This document shows positions 1 through 9,702 of a stretch of DNA of 64,000 nucleotides, in pieces. The DNA lies in assembly GCF_000302595.1 (NCBI RefSeq), contig NZ_JH947128.1:124001-188000 (forward strand), written 5' to 3'. Both the position numbers and the translations under genes were made by a program. Each line of letters starts with the position of its first letter. Position 1 is the first letter of the stretch. Below the pieces are notes generated by a model. The model did not search any database, had not been told where the DNA came from, and saw only the letters and a program-made list of their open reading frames with translations. This stretch comes from Pedobacter arcticus A12. Its GTDB lineage: Bacteria > Bacteroidota > Bacteroidia > Sphingobacteriales > Sphingobacteriaceae.

Positions 1-1059
1 ATGCATTGCCGTGATCCGATCTGTTAACGATTGGCTGGTCTTTTTTAAATCCAAAAAATCATTAAACCGAAAAATATCTGTAACTGCATGTTTAAATACG
101 GGATACCAATCAGAAACTTGCAACGTATACCTAAATTCAAAACTTACAGTTTCTCCAGCTTTTAAGAAAGAGCCTTTTTCTCCTAAAACAGGGTGGTACA
201 AAGTAGGCATCAATTGCGACTGACGGTTCATCAGCGATAAACCCAAATCCCACTCGTTATGGGTGTTTTTATCATTAGTCCAGGGATTACGACCTACGCT
301 TGGATCAGGAATTACAGCCATTGTAATGCCGTTTTTTAAACTTATTAATGGTGACAATGTGCTAGCCGCTCTTTCTCTTACAACTACAGGTTTATGGGGT
401 ATTCCCTGGCCATATGCGTAAGCTTTTACAAAGTTTTTTTCTATTTTGTCTCCTTGAAAATAGCCTGGAAGTAAACCCCAAGAAAGTTGCTCCTTAGAAA
501 TTTTAGCAAGAGAAGGGCTTGCCATAGAAAAATATCCGTCTTTTTTTGCTATCAGCGTTAGCTTTACCAATACGTCTGTAGGATATTTTGGATCGATTTG
601 CCAGGTTGATTTTATAGTAGCAAACTCTGCTTCTTCAAAAAAAGAAAGATTTTTATTTTCACCATAATAAGCTTTCTTAGGGTAAAAATGATGTGCCTCG
701 CCGGCCGTATTTAATTGTACCGGACTGATGACCCCTTTCCAATGTGATGCAGCATAACGATATACTGGTTCGGGGAAATCTATTTTTTTACCATCAATAT
801 AAAGTACAGAATCAGTTATTGGTGGTTTTTTTTCGGAATATAATACTGTATATCCAGCATCAGCACCCGATACATCAATCCATTGACTTCTGCTTTTAAC
901 CTGTAAAACTGTTAATTTCCATCCTTCTGGTTTTTCTTCCCAACGCAAATTAAGTGTTGCGCCTTTAATTGCCATGGTTTTGTCAACCTGCCAACTTACT
1001 GTCGCTATTATAAAAAGGCCACACAATAGGCAAACAAACAAAAAGTACTTTCTTAACAT
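1..1059 (-). CDS. large exported protein of the SusCD locus, 3' end cut by window edge
   Basis: An open frame starts with ATG at 1059 and runs without a stop off the left edge, giving 353 residues. The N-terminus (MLRKYFLFVCLLCGLFIIAT) is a signal peptide or membrane anchor, so the product is probably periplasmic or surface bound. The visible part looks like an all-beta, aromatic-rich region (IDPKYPTDVLVKLTLIAKKDG and neighbours). I do not recognise the family. Position at the end of a GH3-SusC-SusD-DUF5017 run suggests a role in binding or cleaving the same glycan, for example the N-terminal sandwich of a six-hairpin glycosidase, but this is inference from context. It lies 156 bases after the DUF5017 gene, in the same direction. 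Confidence 0.7.
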   Translation of the reverse strand, partial: MLRKYFLFVCLLCGLFIIATVSWQVDKTMAIKGATLNLRWEEKPEGWKLTVLQVKSRSQWIDVSGADAGYTVLYSEKKPPITDSVLYIDGKKIDFPEPVYRYAASHWKGVISPVQLNTAGEAHHFYPKKAYYGENKNLSFFEEAEFATIKSTWQIDPKYPTDVLVKLTLIAKKDGYFSMASPSLAKISKEQLSWGLLPGYFQGDKIEKNFVKAYAYGQGIPHKPVVVRERAASTLSPLISLKNGITMAVIPDPSVGRNPWTNDKNTHNEWDLGLSLMNRQSQLMPTLYHPVLGEKGSFLKAGETVSFEFRYTLQVSDWYPVFKHAVTDIFRFNDFLDLKKTSQSLTDRITAMH

Positions 1060-1215
1060 TATATTAGTTATTGAATTGATGGGTTCTTGAATTCTTATTA
1101 AAGATTTTTCAAACCATTACATCTAAACCAATTGTTATCCGCATTAATAAAGAATAACAACCTGTGTGTATCATCAGTTAAACAAGAGGTTTTCTACTAA
1201 TTTATTATTAGCTAA

Positions 1216-2094
1216 CTAAGGCGTTATAGTGATGGTAAGTTCTTGAATTGCTTCTTTAAAAGTATCCCCAATTCGATTAGAAGCAAGAAAACTCACTTTA
1301 TAAACACCTGCTTTTAGGTATTTGTAAGTAAAATCTGATAGTGGAGCACTTATATTTTTTATAGCAAGGCCCACATCAGATTTAATCACATTTGGATCTA
1401 ATTGTTTTGAAACCACCCAATCTTCATTATCTTCAGAACCAACTGCTCCTCCGTACATTAACAATTGAGCAGAAGTAATAGTCCAAACTGCAGTAGGATT
1501 TTTAAAACTTACCCCTAACCATCCTGCATCAGCCATCACCGCTAAAGAGGTAATGGAGTTTTCGCGAACAGAAGATGCATTAAATGTTCTAATTACCCAT
1601 CTGTTTTGCTGTGCTGTAGTTTTCACATCCGTATATTTAAACGCAATTGTCACCGGCTTTCCAGTATCAGAAAAATCAGACAGGTCAATAATTCCTGAAG
1701 GCGTTTTATCAACGCCAGTTGAAAAAATCGCTCTAGAACTAACATCATCCCACTTTGCCGATTTTACCGTACTTGAATCTACCTTTCCGCTTATATCTGT
1801 AGTAACCATTAACGATAGGTTTTGCCTTAACCCTCTATCTACCAATGAAGTAAATTCAACTTGCAATTTACCAGGCAGAGATGTCCGGTTTCTGTATTCG
1901 TATTGGTTGCCTTCTTCTCCTGAATAAAATGTGATATTATCTGGATTTCCTTTAAAATCAAATTTAATTTCTTCTCCAACTTTATAGTTTAAAGTTGAAG
2001 TAGAAACACCAAACGACGGACGTTTTGCTTCGTCTTTTGAACATGAAGAAACAAGAACAAACAATGCTACTACGATAAAATTCAAATATTTCAT
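1216..2094 (-). CDS. DUF5017-type surface lipoprotein of the SusCD locus
   Basis: A 292-residue protein. The ATG at 2094 is chosen because it gives an immediate lipoprotein signal peptide ending VLVSSC, with Cys18 as the lipidation site. A start 11 codons upstream is open but would place charged residues before the signal. After the signal comes a beta-rich segment (PSFGVSTSTLNYKVGEEIKF, then FYSGEEGNQYEYRNRT) typical of the DUF5017 family found next to SusD genes in Bacteroidota. Such proteins are usually regarded as accessory surface glycan-binding lipoproteins; direct function is not known. It starts 26 bases after the SusD gene and is likely co-transcribed with it. Confidence 0.8.
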   Translation of the reverse strand: MKYLNFIVVALFVLVSSCSKDEAKRPSFGVSTSTLNYKVGEEIKFDFKGNPDNITFYSGEEGNQYEYRNRTSLPGKLQVEFTSLVDRGLRQNLSLMVTTDISGKVDSSTVKSAKWDDVSSRAIFSTGVDKTPSGIIDLSDFSDTGKPVTIAFKYTDVKTTAQQNRWVIRTFNASSVRENSITSLAVMADAGWLGVSFKNPTAVWTITSAQLLMYGGAVGSEDNEDWVVSKQLDPNVIKSDVGLAIKNISAPLSDFTYKYLKAGVYKVSFLASNRIGDTFKEAIQELTITITP

Positions 2095-2120
2095 CTTTCT
2101 AATATTTAATTTAAAATTTA

Positions 2121-3719
2121 TTACCATCCTGGATTTTGATCACTAACTTTTATATTCGGATTAAGCACTATTTCAGAATTAGGAATAGGCAAAAGCAGAT
2201 TTCTAACTGTGGTATTTTTACCTGCAGAAGATGCGTATCTCCATGTTGAAGGTGCTGTAGCTGTTATCTCTGTTGCTAAAGTGTTCATTTTAGTAACATA
2301 CAAACCCCAACGTTTTAAATCATGCTGTCTCATTCCTTCAAATGCAAATTCACGAGCTCTTTCATCCTGAATGGCTTCAAGAAACTTGGCCTCTAATAAT
2401 CCTGGAGTTACATCAACCGTAGGATCATTAGTGGTAATAGGTTTATTATGTCCTCTTCTTCTAACCCAATTCAAATATTTTTCCGCTAACTCACTTGGCC
2501 CACCGTCAGCGCCGTTAACTGCTTCTGCATACATCAACAACACGTCGGAATAACGTAACGCGGGAAAATTAACACTGTTATAACTTTTTGTCTTTGGAGT
2601 TACGCTTTCGTATTGACGACGCCACTTGCCTATATTGCGATCGTAAATTTGAGCCGACGTCCAATCAACAGCGGTTGTTACATTATTTGCGGTCACATAT
2701 CTAAATGGCGCTATACACCAATCACGACGTATATCGTTTACATCATATAAATTGTACAATCTGGCTGTTGTATTAATGCTACCTGTAGAATAGCCAGGAT
2801 TTGTTAAATTTGAACTTGTAATTCCGTTGCTTATACCCAAAGTACCTCCTTGCAATAAGTTACCGGTGTTATTTCCATAAAAACCTATTTCCCAAATGCA
2901 TTCTTTTGTATCGGTAATATCTTTGGCGGCATTAATAAAAATTTGTTTATAATCTGTATTTAAAGAATGTCTTCCTGATGTAATTACCGAGTCTGCCCAA
3001 TCCCTCGCTTCTGCATATTTTGACTCAATATTTAAAGGCTTTCCTGCCATTGTTAGACAAACCTTTGCTAATATTCCGGCAACTGCAGATTTTGTTATCC
3101 TCTCATTATACTCCAGTCCAGGCGTTGATTCACCTTTGGTAAGGTTTTGAACTAAGGGATAAGCTTGTGTCATATCCTTTAAGATTTGATCATAAACTTC
3201 TTTTACAGTAGATCTAGGCAGTGCTTTCTCTGCTGGGTTTTTAGTTGAGACTAATTTAAGCGGTACGCCTCCAAAATGATCCACCAGCAAAAAGTAATAG
3301 TATCCCCTTAAAAATAAAGCTTCGCCAAAAACAGCAGCCCTTTTATTTTCATCCATTTCAGGCTTATCAATATTTTCTATTAATGTGTTTGCCCTATCAA
3401 TTCCTTGGTAACAAGCTTCCCAAAATCGCCCAATGTCCACATGAGCCGCATCAAAATCCAAAACATAAATTGAATTTGTTGAAACATTTCTATAAAAAAA
3501 CTCATCACTAATGGATAAATAAGTAAAAAGACCTCTACGGTAGGTCCTTTCATCTCCTAACTGACTATACACACCTGTTAAAGCTATATCTAACTCACTC
3601 TCCGTGTTAAAGTAATTATCAACGGTTTTAAAATCTGTTGGTTCAACTTCTAGAAAATCTTTACAAGAGTTCAATGAAGTGATGAGCAATAGGCATAATA
3701 AATATTTAATACTTTTCAT
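2121..3719 (-). CDS. SusD/RagB-family nutrient-uptake outer membrane lipoprotein
   Basis: A 532-residue SusD-like protein. The lipoprotein signal ends SLNSC with Cys19, followed by KDFLEVEPT, the usual start of mature SusD proteins. The first half has helical TPR-like segments (for example ALFLRGYYYFLLVDHFGGVP). The C-terminal part has the family hallmarks RYSDVLLMYAEAVN and DERAREFAFEGMRQHDLKRW, and the chain ends DQNPGW. SusD proteins sit as a lid on the SusC channel at the cell surface and capture oligosaccharides. The gene follows susC after 15 bases, so the two are translated as a pair. Glycan specificity cannot be read from sequence. Confidence 0.96.
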   Translation of the reverse strand: MKSIKYLLCLLLITSLNSCKDFLEVEPTDFKTVDNYFNTESELDIALTGVYSQLGDERTYRRGLFTYLSISDEFFYRNVSTNSIYVLDFDAAHVDIGRFWEACYQGIDRANTLIENIDKPEMDENKRAAVFGEALFLRGYYYFLLVDHFGGVPLKLVSTKNPAEKALPRSTVKEVYDQILKDMTQAYPLVQNLTKGESTPGLEYNERITKSAVAGILAKVCLTMAGKPLNIESKYAEARDWADSVITSGRHSLNTDYKQIFINAAKDITDTKECIWEIGFYGNNTGNLLQGGTLGISNGITSSNLTNPGYSTGSINTTARLYNLYDVNDIRRDWCIAPFRYVTANNVTTAVDWTSAQIYDRNIGKWRRQYESVTPKTKSYNSVNFPALRYSDVLLMYAEAVNGADGGPSELAEKYLNWVRRRGHNKPITTNDPTVDVTPGLLEAKFLEAIQDERAREFAFEGMRQHDLKRWGLYVTKMNTLATEITATAPSTWRYASSAGKNTTVRNLLLPIPNSEIVLNPNIKVSDQNPGW

Positions 3720-3734
3720 ATAAATTGCTTTAAA

Positions 3735-6700
3735 TTATAAACTAAGATTGATACCAAAAGTGATTGTTTTTGCTTTTGGATAGGCAGACCAGTCGAATCC
3801 AGGTGTCAATGCAGAACCAAAAGTAGAGACATCTGGATCCAAACCTGTATAATTAGTCCATGTGTATAAATTTTGTCCAGATGCAAATATTTTAAACGTT
3901 TTTACTTTCAATTTCTTCATTAAAGTATTATTAAAAGAATAGCCTAAAGACACGGTTCTCAACTTAAGATAAGAACCGTCTTCTATCGTTCTTGAAGAAT
4001 AAACCAACGGACCTTGACCATAAACTTTGTATAAATCATTAGTCTGATTTTCTGGAGTCCAGCGATTTGCATAAGAAGCAAACATATTTAACGAACTTCT
4101 ATTCTCTCCTCCTTCAAATTCTATCCTATTTGCGTTTAACAAATCGTTACCATAAGACCATTGAAAAAATACGTTAAGATCAAATCCTTTGTAAGTAAAA
4201 TTATTACTAAAGCCTCCAATATGCGTTGGATTAGGATCACCAATAATAGTTTGGTCTAAGCCATCAACTTTCCCGTCGCCATTAATATCTTTATATTTTA
4301 CGAAGCCCGGTTGAACGATTGTTCTTGCCTGCCCGTTATTGGGGACGTTATCTTTTAGCACATAACTACCATTTGAAAGTTGGTTGAAATCTGAATACTG
4401 ATACACTCCATCCCACACATAGCCGTAAAACTGAGCAATGGGATGACCAGGAATTGCAATGTAAGGATAGGCATTAGTGAAATTACCCCAATTTATTCTT
4501 GATAAAATTGAAGGATCTTCTTCTGTTAGCTGTAAAACTTTGTTTCTATTAAATGAAATATTAAAACTTGAATTCCATGAGAATTTTTTATTTCTCACGT
4601 TCACGGTATTTACTGTAAACTCAAACCCTTTATTGGATACTTTACCCACATTTCTTAATCCAGTAAGATAGCCCTGAGAAGGTGCTAAAGAGGAATTCAA
4701 TAATAAATCATAAGTTTCTTTATTGTAATAATCAGCAACTAAAGAAATGCGCTGTTTAAATAATCCTACATCAATACCAATATTCGACTGCCCAGTTGTT
4801 TCCCATTTTAAATCCTCATTTCCAAGGAAGTAAGGAATGCTTCCATTTTGTGGCGAATTATCAAAATTATATCCTGAACTTGAATTAATACGCATGGCTA
4901 GCAAACTAGCAAAATCCGACACCCTGTTGTTTCCTGTAATTCCGTAACCTGCTCTTATTTTAGCGCTAGATATTAGAGGAAAATTATTTTTGATAAAATC
5001 TTCGTCACTTACCAACCATGCTACAGAACCAGAAGGGAAGTATGCCCACCTATTGCCCGCTGCAAACTTTGAAGAACCATCAGCCCTAAAGGAAGCGGTT
5101 AATAAATACCTGGATTTATAATTATAATTAATACGAGCTAAAAAAGACATTAATGAAGATTTAGAACTAGCTGACATCAATCTAAAAGGTATCCCTTCGT
5201 CTATTCCGCTAATACCTAGTGACTCGTTGGGTAACATTGTTCCTCCAAACCCAGAACTTGAACTATTAACTTCTTGAATGGTGTAACCTGCAACAGCATT
5301 TATATTATGGTATTTATTTATTTTCCGTTTATACGTTATAGTGTTTTCATTCAAAAAATTAGTTACATCATAGTTTTGGATAATACCATTAATACCATTG
5401 GCACTTGACAAAGGATTCCCAGCTCTTGTATTGGAGTTGTTAAAAATCTCTTTCCTCGTACTTCTTTTTATTATGCTTCCTGTTGTTCTAAAAATAAGGT
5501 TATTTTTAATTTTATATTCCGCATAAGTATTGGCAGAGAAAGCATTAACAAAAGAAGGATTGTATTCGTTACTTGTAGATAACACTGGGTTTATCCTATA
5601 TTCAACCAAGGGATCAATATCTGGATCAAAAGGCTGTTCCAAAAGTTGTTCATCCATTAAGGGATCGCCAGTTACTGGTCTATAACCCCAAACACTATAC
5701 ATTAGGCTAGCCGTTGCACTTCCATTTTGTTCCGTGGAGATAGTTCCAAAGGTTTTAGTGTTGGTATAGTTCGTATTTACGCCAACTTTTAATTTCGATG
5801 ATACCGTTTGATCCAGAACTATACGTCCTTGATACCGCCCAAAACCACTATTAATTATAATTCCGTCTTGATTTAAGATGGAACCTGAAACAGAATATCT
5901 AGTTTTATCTGTGCCTCCGTTAAGAGATAGAAAATGATTTTGCACCCCAGCCGCTCTAAATATCTTATCTTGCCAATTAATTCCTTTCACAGTTTTGTAA
6001 TAGTCTAAATCTCGTCCATCTTTAAAATATATAGGTGTAAAAACTGCCGAATTAAACTCAATTTGATATTTCACAAAGTCATACGGGCTCATCATTTCTT
6101 GTTGCCTTATATTTTGCTGAACACCAAAATAATTCTGATAAGAGATAGTTGGCAAGCCTATTTTTCCTTTTTTAGTAGTTATAATGATAACGCCATTTGC
6201 TCCTCTTGCTCCATAAATAGCTGTTGCAGACGCATCTTTTAGGATGTCTATAGACTCAATTTCGGCAGGGTTAACCGCATTATTTTCTGGGTCTTCAATT
6301 GGGAAACCATCAATTACGTACAATGGCGAATTATCTTGGGTCACTGAGTTATTACCTCTAATCACTATTTGCAAACTAGCACCAGGTTGGCCATCTGTTG
6401 CCGATACCTGAACACCAGCAACCCTACCAGCTAATGCATCTTCAAACGATGCAACTGGTGCTTTTTGAAGATCTGCCATATCTACCTGAGCGACAGCACC
6501 TGTTAAATCACGTTTTGTAGCTGTTCCGTAACCTATCACAACAACATCATCCAACATATTCATGCTAGGTTCAAGTTTAACGTCATAGGTTAAAGATTTA
6601 CTTATTACTATTTCTTTAGTAGTAAATCCGGTAAAGGAGAAAATCAAAGTCCCTTTAAGTTCAGGAATGGAAAATTTAAATACACCATTAATATTGGTTT

Positions 6701-6893
6701 GAGTAACTGTATTGAGCCCTTTTAGCTTCACTGTAACTCCTGGTAATGGTTCCCCTTTTTCATCGGTTACCGTACCTGAAACATAAATTTGCTGTGACTT
6801 TTGTGTCAGAACATTTTTGCCTTGATGTTTTTCAGCATGGACAATGCTTAGCAAGCCTAACATCGAACAGATTAATACAAAGTAAAATTTCAT
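3735..6893 (-). CDS. SusC/RagA-family TonB-linked outer membrane receptor
   Basis: A 1052-residue TonB-dependent transporter. After a signal peptide (ending IVHAE) comes a carboxypeptidase-regulatory-like domain (about 36-115, VSGTVTDEKGEPLPGVTVKL). Then come the DDVVVIGYGT segment that opens the plug in SusC proteins, the plug itself (RGNNSVTQDNSPLYVIDGFP, DASATAIYGARGANGVI), and a long beta-barrel ending in an aromatic/hydrophobic strand (TFGINLSL). It imports oligosaccharides into the periplasm using TonB energy and works with the SusD lipoprotein just downstream. No STN domain is present, so coupling to an anti-sigma factor is unlikely. This fits control by the divergent GntR protein. It lies 41 bases after the GH3 gene. 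Confidence 0.97.
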   Translation of the reverse strand: MKFYFVLICSMLGLLSIVHAEKHQGKNVLTQKSQQIYVSGTVTDEKGEPLPGVTVKLKGLNTVTQTNINGVFKFSIPELKGTLIFSFTGFTTKEIVISKSLTYDVKLEPSMNMLDDVVVIGYGTATKRDLTGAVAQVDMADLQKAPVASFEDALAGRVAGVQVSATDGQPGASLQIVIRGNNSVTQDNSPLYVIDGFPIEDPENNAVNPAEIESIDILKDASATAIYGARGANGVIIITTKKGKIGLPTISYQNYFGVQQNIRQQEMMSPYDFVKYQIEFNSAVFTPIYFKDGRDLDYYKTVKGINWQDKIFRAAGVQNHFLSLNGGTDKTRYSVSGSILNQDGIIINSGFGRYQGRIVLDQTVSSKLKVGVNTNYTNTKTFGTISTEQNGSATASLMYSVWGYRPVTGDPLMDEQLLEQPFDPDIDPLVEYRINPVLSTSNEYNPSFVNAFSANTYAEYKIKNNLIFRTTGSIIKRSTRKEIFNNSNTRAGNPLSSANGINGIIQNYDVTNFLNENTITYKRKINKYHNINAVAGYTIQEVNSSSSGFGGTMLPNESLGISGIDEGIPFRLMSASSKSSLMSFLARINYNYKSRYLLTASFRADGSSKFAAGNRWAYFPSGSVAWLVSDEDFIKNNFPLISSAKIRAGYGITGNNRVSDFASLLAMRINSSSGYNFDNSPQNGSIPYFLGNEDLKWETTGQSNIGIDVGLFKQRISLVADYYNKETYDLLLNSSLAPSQGYLTGLRNVGKVSNKGFEFTVNTVNVRNKKFSWNSSFNISFNRNKVLQLTEEDPSILSRINWGNFTNAYPYIAIPGHPIAQFYGYVWDGVYQYSDFNQLSNGSYVLKDNVPNNGQARTIVQPGFVKYKDINGDGKVDGLDQTIIGDPNPTHIGGFSNNFTYKGFDLNVFFQWSYGNDLLNANRIEFEGGENRSSLNMFASYANRWTPENQTNDLYKVYGQGPLVYSSRTIEDGSYLKLRTVSLGYSFNNTLMKKLKVKTFKIFASGQNLYTWTNYTGLDPDVSTFGSALTPGFDWSAYPKAKTITFGINLSL

Positions 6894-6934
6894 TATTTAA
6901 ATTGATTAGTATAAAACAGGAAACACATGAACAA

Positions 6935-9484
6935 TTATTTTATGAAGGTGGTCTTCTTTAAATTAATGGTTGCAGAAGACGAACCTACAAGAATGTCAAA
7001 CTCGCCAGCATCGTATGTAAATTTCTTCAAATTAACATCATAATAAGAGAAAGCAGATTTATCCAGTTTAATCGTTACCGTTTTTGTTTCTCCCTTTTTT
7101 AGAAATATTTTTGAAAAGCCCTTCAATTCTTTATCTGGTCTTGGTAAAGGAGCTACTAAATCTCTGACATAAAGTTGAGCTACCTCGGCTCCATCATAGT
7201 TACCTGTATTTTTAATTTTAAAGGTCACCGTTACATCTGGCGATTTAGTTTTTTTATTTACATTAACTTTTAAATCTGAATAACTGAACGATGTATAAGA
7301 TAAACCAAAGCCAAAAGGAAACATCGGTTCAACCTTCTTAGTATCATAATAACGATAGCCTATAAAAACACCTTCATTATATTTTACTCTTTTACTGTTT
7401 GTTGGGTCGTAATAATTATTAAACGCAGGGTTGTCCTCCCATTTTTTCTCAAAACTCACAGGAAGCTTACCGCTAGGATTAGTTTTACCGAAAAGTATTT
7501 CTCCTATAGCTTCTCCACCTTCTTGCCCAGGGTACCATGCATGCACTAATCCGGCTACATTAGGCAACCAATTCGTCATAGAAACGTTACCACCAGCATT
7601 TAAAACAACTATTGTTTTGGGATTAACTTTCGTTATCACATTAATTAAACTATCCTGATAATCTAATAATTCGAAAGAACGGTCATTACCTTCGCGTTCA
7701 CTGCTCTCATTAAAGCCGACACATATTATAGCAACATCGGCACTGCTCGCTGCTTTAATTGCTTCAGAAAAGTCTAACTTATCTAAGTGCCACGCAAAAC
7801 TAATATCTACAGGATGCGAATTTGCATAATACTCCAATCGTACGGTGTGTTCTTTGCCTGCCAATAAATCAAGCGATACACTTTTTGTAGTAATTCCCTG
7901 CTCTCGCCAAAGATTTACTACCTGCTCGCCATCTACATACAATCTAAAACCATCAAATCCTCTAACGGTAAATTTATATTTACCTGATTGCTGTGGTTTT
8001 ACAACTCCAGTCCAACGTACCGAGCAATGGTCAAAAGGAAAGCCTCTGCGGTCCGACGCCACATGCCAACCATTGTTTATACTTACAATTGTATCTATCC
8101 TGGTTTTAAAAGGAGCACCTTGTAACTTGATATTATTAAAATATTCTGCTTTTAACCCACGAACTGAAGATCCTTTTTCGATATAAAAAGTCGACTTTGA
8201 AACAAGATCGGAAAGTACGGGCAAACCTACAGAATGAACAATATCTGCATTTTGTGCATGTTTTTTTATTCCTTCTAAAGTTGTAACGGAACGGAAAGGA
8301 AAAGTATACGAACTACCTCCGCCAGCAATATACACGTCTGAATTTGGACCGATAACTGCTATTTTTTTAATATTAGTTGATAGCGGTAAAATATTGTTTT
8401 GATTCTTTAATAGTACAATTCCTCCTCTAGCAAGGTCAAGTGCTACTTTGGCGCCATCAGGATTGTCTTTTGGGATAGATAAATCTAACTGCTTATTATC
8501 ATAAAAACCAAACCTAAAAATAATGCGTAGAATTCTGCGAACTTTATCGTTTATCACTTCTTCTGTAAACACGCCATTTTTTATTGCCAACGCCATATCT
8601 TTTTTGTTCATATGAACCGCTCTTGACATTTCTAGATCTAATCCTCCTTTTGCTGCTTCAATACCGTTATATGTTGATGACCAATCCGACATTATAAAGC
8701 CATCAAATCCCCATTTTCCTTTAAGGATCTCGTTATTAAGATAATAATTTTGAGTGGTATAAATCCCGTTAACAGGATTATAGCTATTCATCACCGAACC
8801 CACTTCACCTTCTTGTACGGCAGCTTTAAATGCAGGCAAATAAATCTCTTGCAAAGTACGTTCATCAATATCAGAACTTATATTGTTACGATCCCACTCC
8901 TGATTATTAGCCAAATAATGCTTTACTGTGGCTACAACTTTCTCTTTTTGTAATCCCTTGATATAACTTACGCCAATTCTAGAATTAAGGAATGGGTCTT
9001 CACTAAAATATTCAAAGTTTCTACCACCCATAGGTGCTCTCAAAATATTAATCCCTGGCGCAAGCAATATATGCACACCTCGAGATCTAGAATCTCGACC
9101 TAATTCTTTACCTAGTTTTTTTATTAAAAGTGTATCCCATGTTGCCGCAGACAAAATACTTGCAGGGTAAGCAACCGCCTTTCCATCTTTATGTGTGCCA
9201 ACAGGGCCATCAGTAAGCTTTATTTCAGGCAAGCCTAACCTATCAACAGGTCTGATGTAAAATCCTTTGTAACCACCAATATAATCTAACTTTTCATCAA
9301 GAGTCATCTGAGAAAGAATATCTTTTACCCTATCTTCTACAGAAGCTTTTTTGTTTTTATAAATTTGAGCCTTAGCGTTGTTAAAATTGAATATTATTAG
9401 AACACCAAAAAATAGGGCTGAATTTTTAACTTTAAAAGAGAAAAATAATTTTTTCAAACAAATGGAAGTACATATATTATACAT
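6935..9484 (-). CDS. GH3-family glycosidase with PA14 insertion, secreted
   Basis: An 849-residue exo-acting glycoside hydrolase (beta-glucosidase or beta-xylosidase type). Start ATG 9484 is preferred over the open ATG at 9553, because a promoter lies between them and the shorter form begins close to the signal peptide (ending NNAKAQ). The GH3 N-terminal barrel includes KLTDGPVG, APGINILRAPMGGRNFEYFSEDP and KHYLANNQE. The nucleophile is the Asp in GFIMSDWSS, residue 267 from this start. The second GH3 domain is interrupted by a PA14 lectin-like domain (GLKAEYFNN to SFAWHLD), and a fibronectin-III-like domain ends the chain. It is the first gene of the locus and probably removes terminal sugars from imported oligosaccharides in the periplasm. 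Exact sugar specificity is not readable. Confidence 0.93.
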   Translation of the reverse strand: MYNICTSICLKKLFFSFKVKNSALFFGVLIIFNFNNAKAQIYKNKKASVEDRVKDILSQMTLDEKLDYIGGYKGFYIRPVDRLGLPEIKLTDGPVGTHKDGKAVAYPASILSAATWDTLLIKKLGKELGRDSRSRGVHILLAPGINILRAPMGGRNFEYFSEDPFLNSRIGVSYIKGLQKEKVVATVKHYLANNQEWDRNNISSDIDERTLQEIYLPAFKAAVQEGEVGSVMNSYNPVNGIYTTQNYYLNNEILKGKWGFDGFIMSDWSSTYNGIEAAKGGLDLEMSRAVHMNKKDMALAIKNGVFTEEVINDKVRRILRIIFRFGFYDNKQLDLSIPKDNPDGAKVALDLARGGIVLLKNQNNILPLSTNIKKIAVIGPNSDVYIAGGGSSYTFPFRSVTTLEGIKKHAQNADIVHSVGLPVLSDLVSKSTFYIEKGSSVRGLKAEYFNNIKLQGAPFKTRIDTIVSINNGWHVASDRRGFPFDHCSVRWTGVVKPQQSGKYKFTVRGFDGFRLYVDGEQVVNLWREQGITTKSVSLDLLAGKEHTVRLEYYANSHPVDISFAWHLDKLDFSEAIKAASSADVAIICVGFNESSEREGNDRSFELLDYQDSLINVITKVNPKTIVVLNAGGNVSMTNWLPNVAGLVHAWYPGQEGGEAIGEILFGKTNPSGKLPVSFEKKWEDNPAFNNYYDPTNSKRVKYNEGVFIGYRYYDTKKVEPMFPFGFGLSYTSFSYSDLKVNVNKKTKSPDVTVTFKIKNTGNYDGAEVAQLYVRDLVAPLPRPDKELKGFSKIFLKKGETKTVTIKLDKSAFSYYDVNLKKFTYDAGEFDILVGSSSATINLKKTTFIK

Positions 9485-9501
9485 AATATGAAAATATAAT
9501 T

Positions 9502-9521
9502 GGTTTGGTTTGGTTTGGTTT
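9502..9521. repeat. GGTTT pentanucleotide tandem repeat, four copies
   Basis: Four perfect head-to-tail copies of GGTTT on the plus strand (AAACC in the direction of transcription) lie between the GH3 promoter and its start codon. They would be transcribed as the first part of the GH3 leader. Confidence 0.9.
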
Positions 9522-9524
9522 AAA

Positions 9525-9554
9525 CAAACATAGGAAATATTTTGCATAATCAAA
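9525..9554 (-). promoter_or_regulatory. Bacteroidota-type promoter of the GH3-SusCD locus
   Basis: On the minus strand, TTTG (9551-9554) is followed after 18 bases by TATGTTTG (9525-9532). The second element matches the phylum's -7 consensus TAnnTTTG. The predicted transcript would start near 9518, downstream of the ATG at 9553. This argues for the GH3 start at 9484. Confidence 0.65.
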
Positions 9555-9682
9555 TTATTTTTTAAATTTTATTATAATAAGCACTTTATAAAAATTTATC
9601 CTATATAAAATGGAGCTTATAGCGAATCTAGTAGGGCTATTATCTGTTATGCCCCGATTTACTATAATTCAGAAATATCACT

Positions 9683-9690
9683 TAGTTTTG
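9683..9690 (+). promoter_or_regulatory. possible -7 element for the GntR-family regulator
   Basis: TAGTTTTG matches TAnnTTTG and ends 12 bases before the ATG at 9703. No good TTG is seen 17-23 bases upstream (only TTTA), so the promoter is tentative. If it is real, the mRNA has a very short leader or uses the internal ATG at 9772. Confidence 0.35.
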
Positions 9691-9702
9691 TAAAAAAAAC
9701 AT

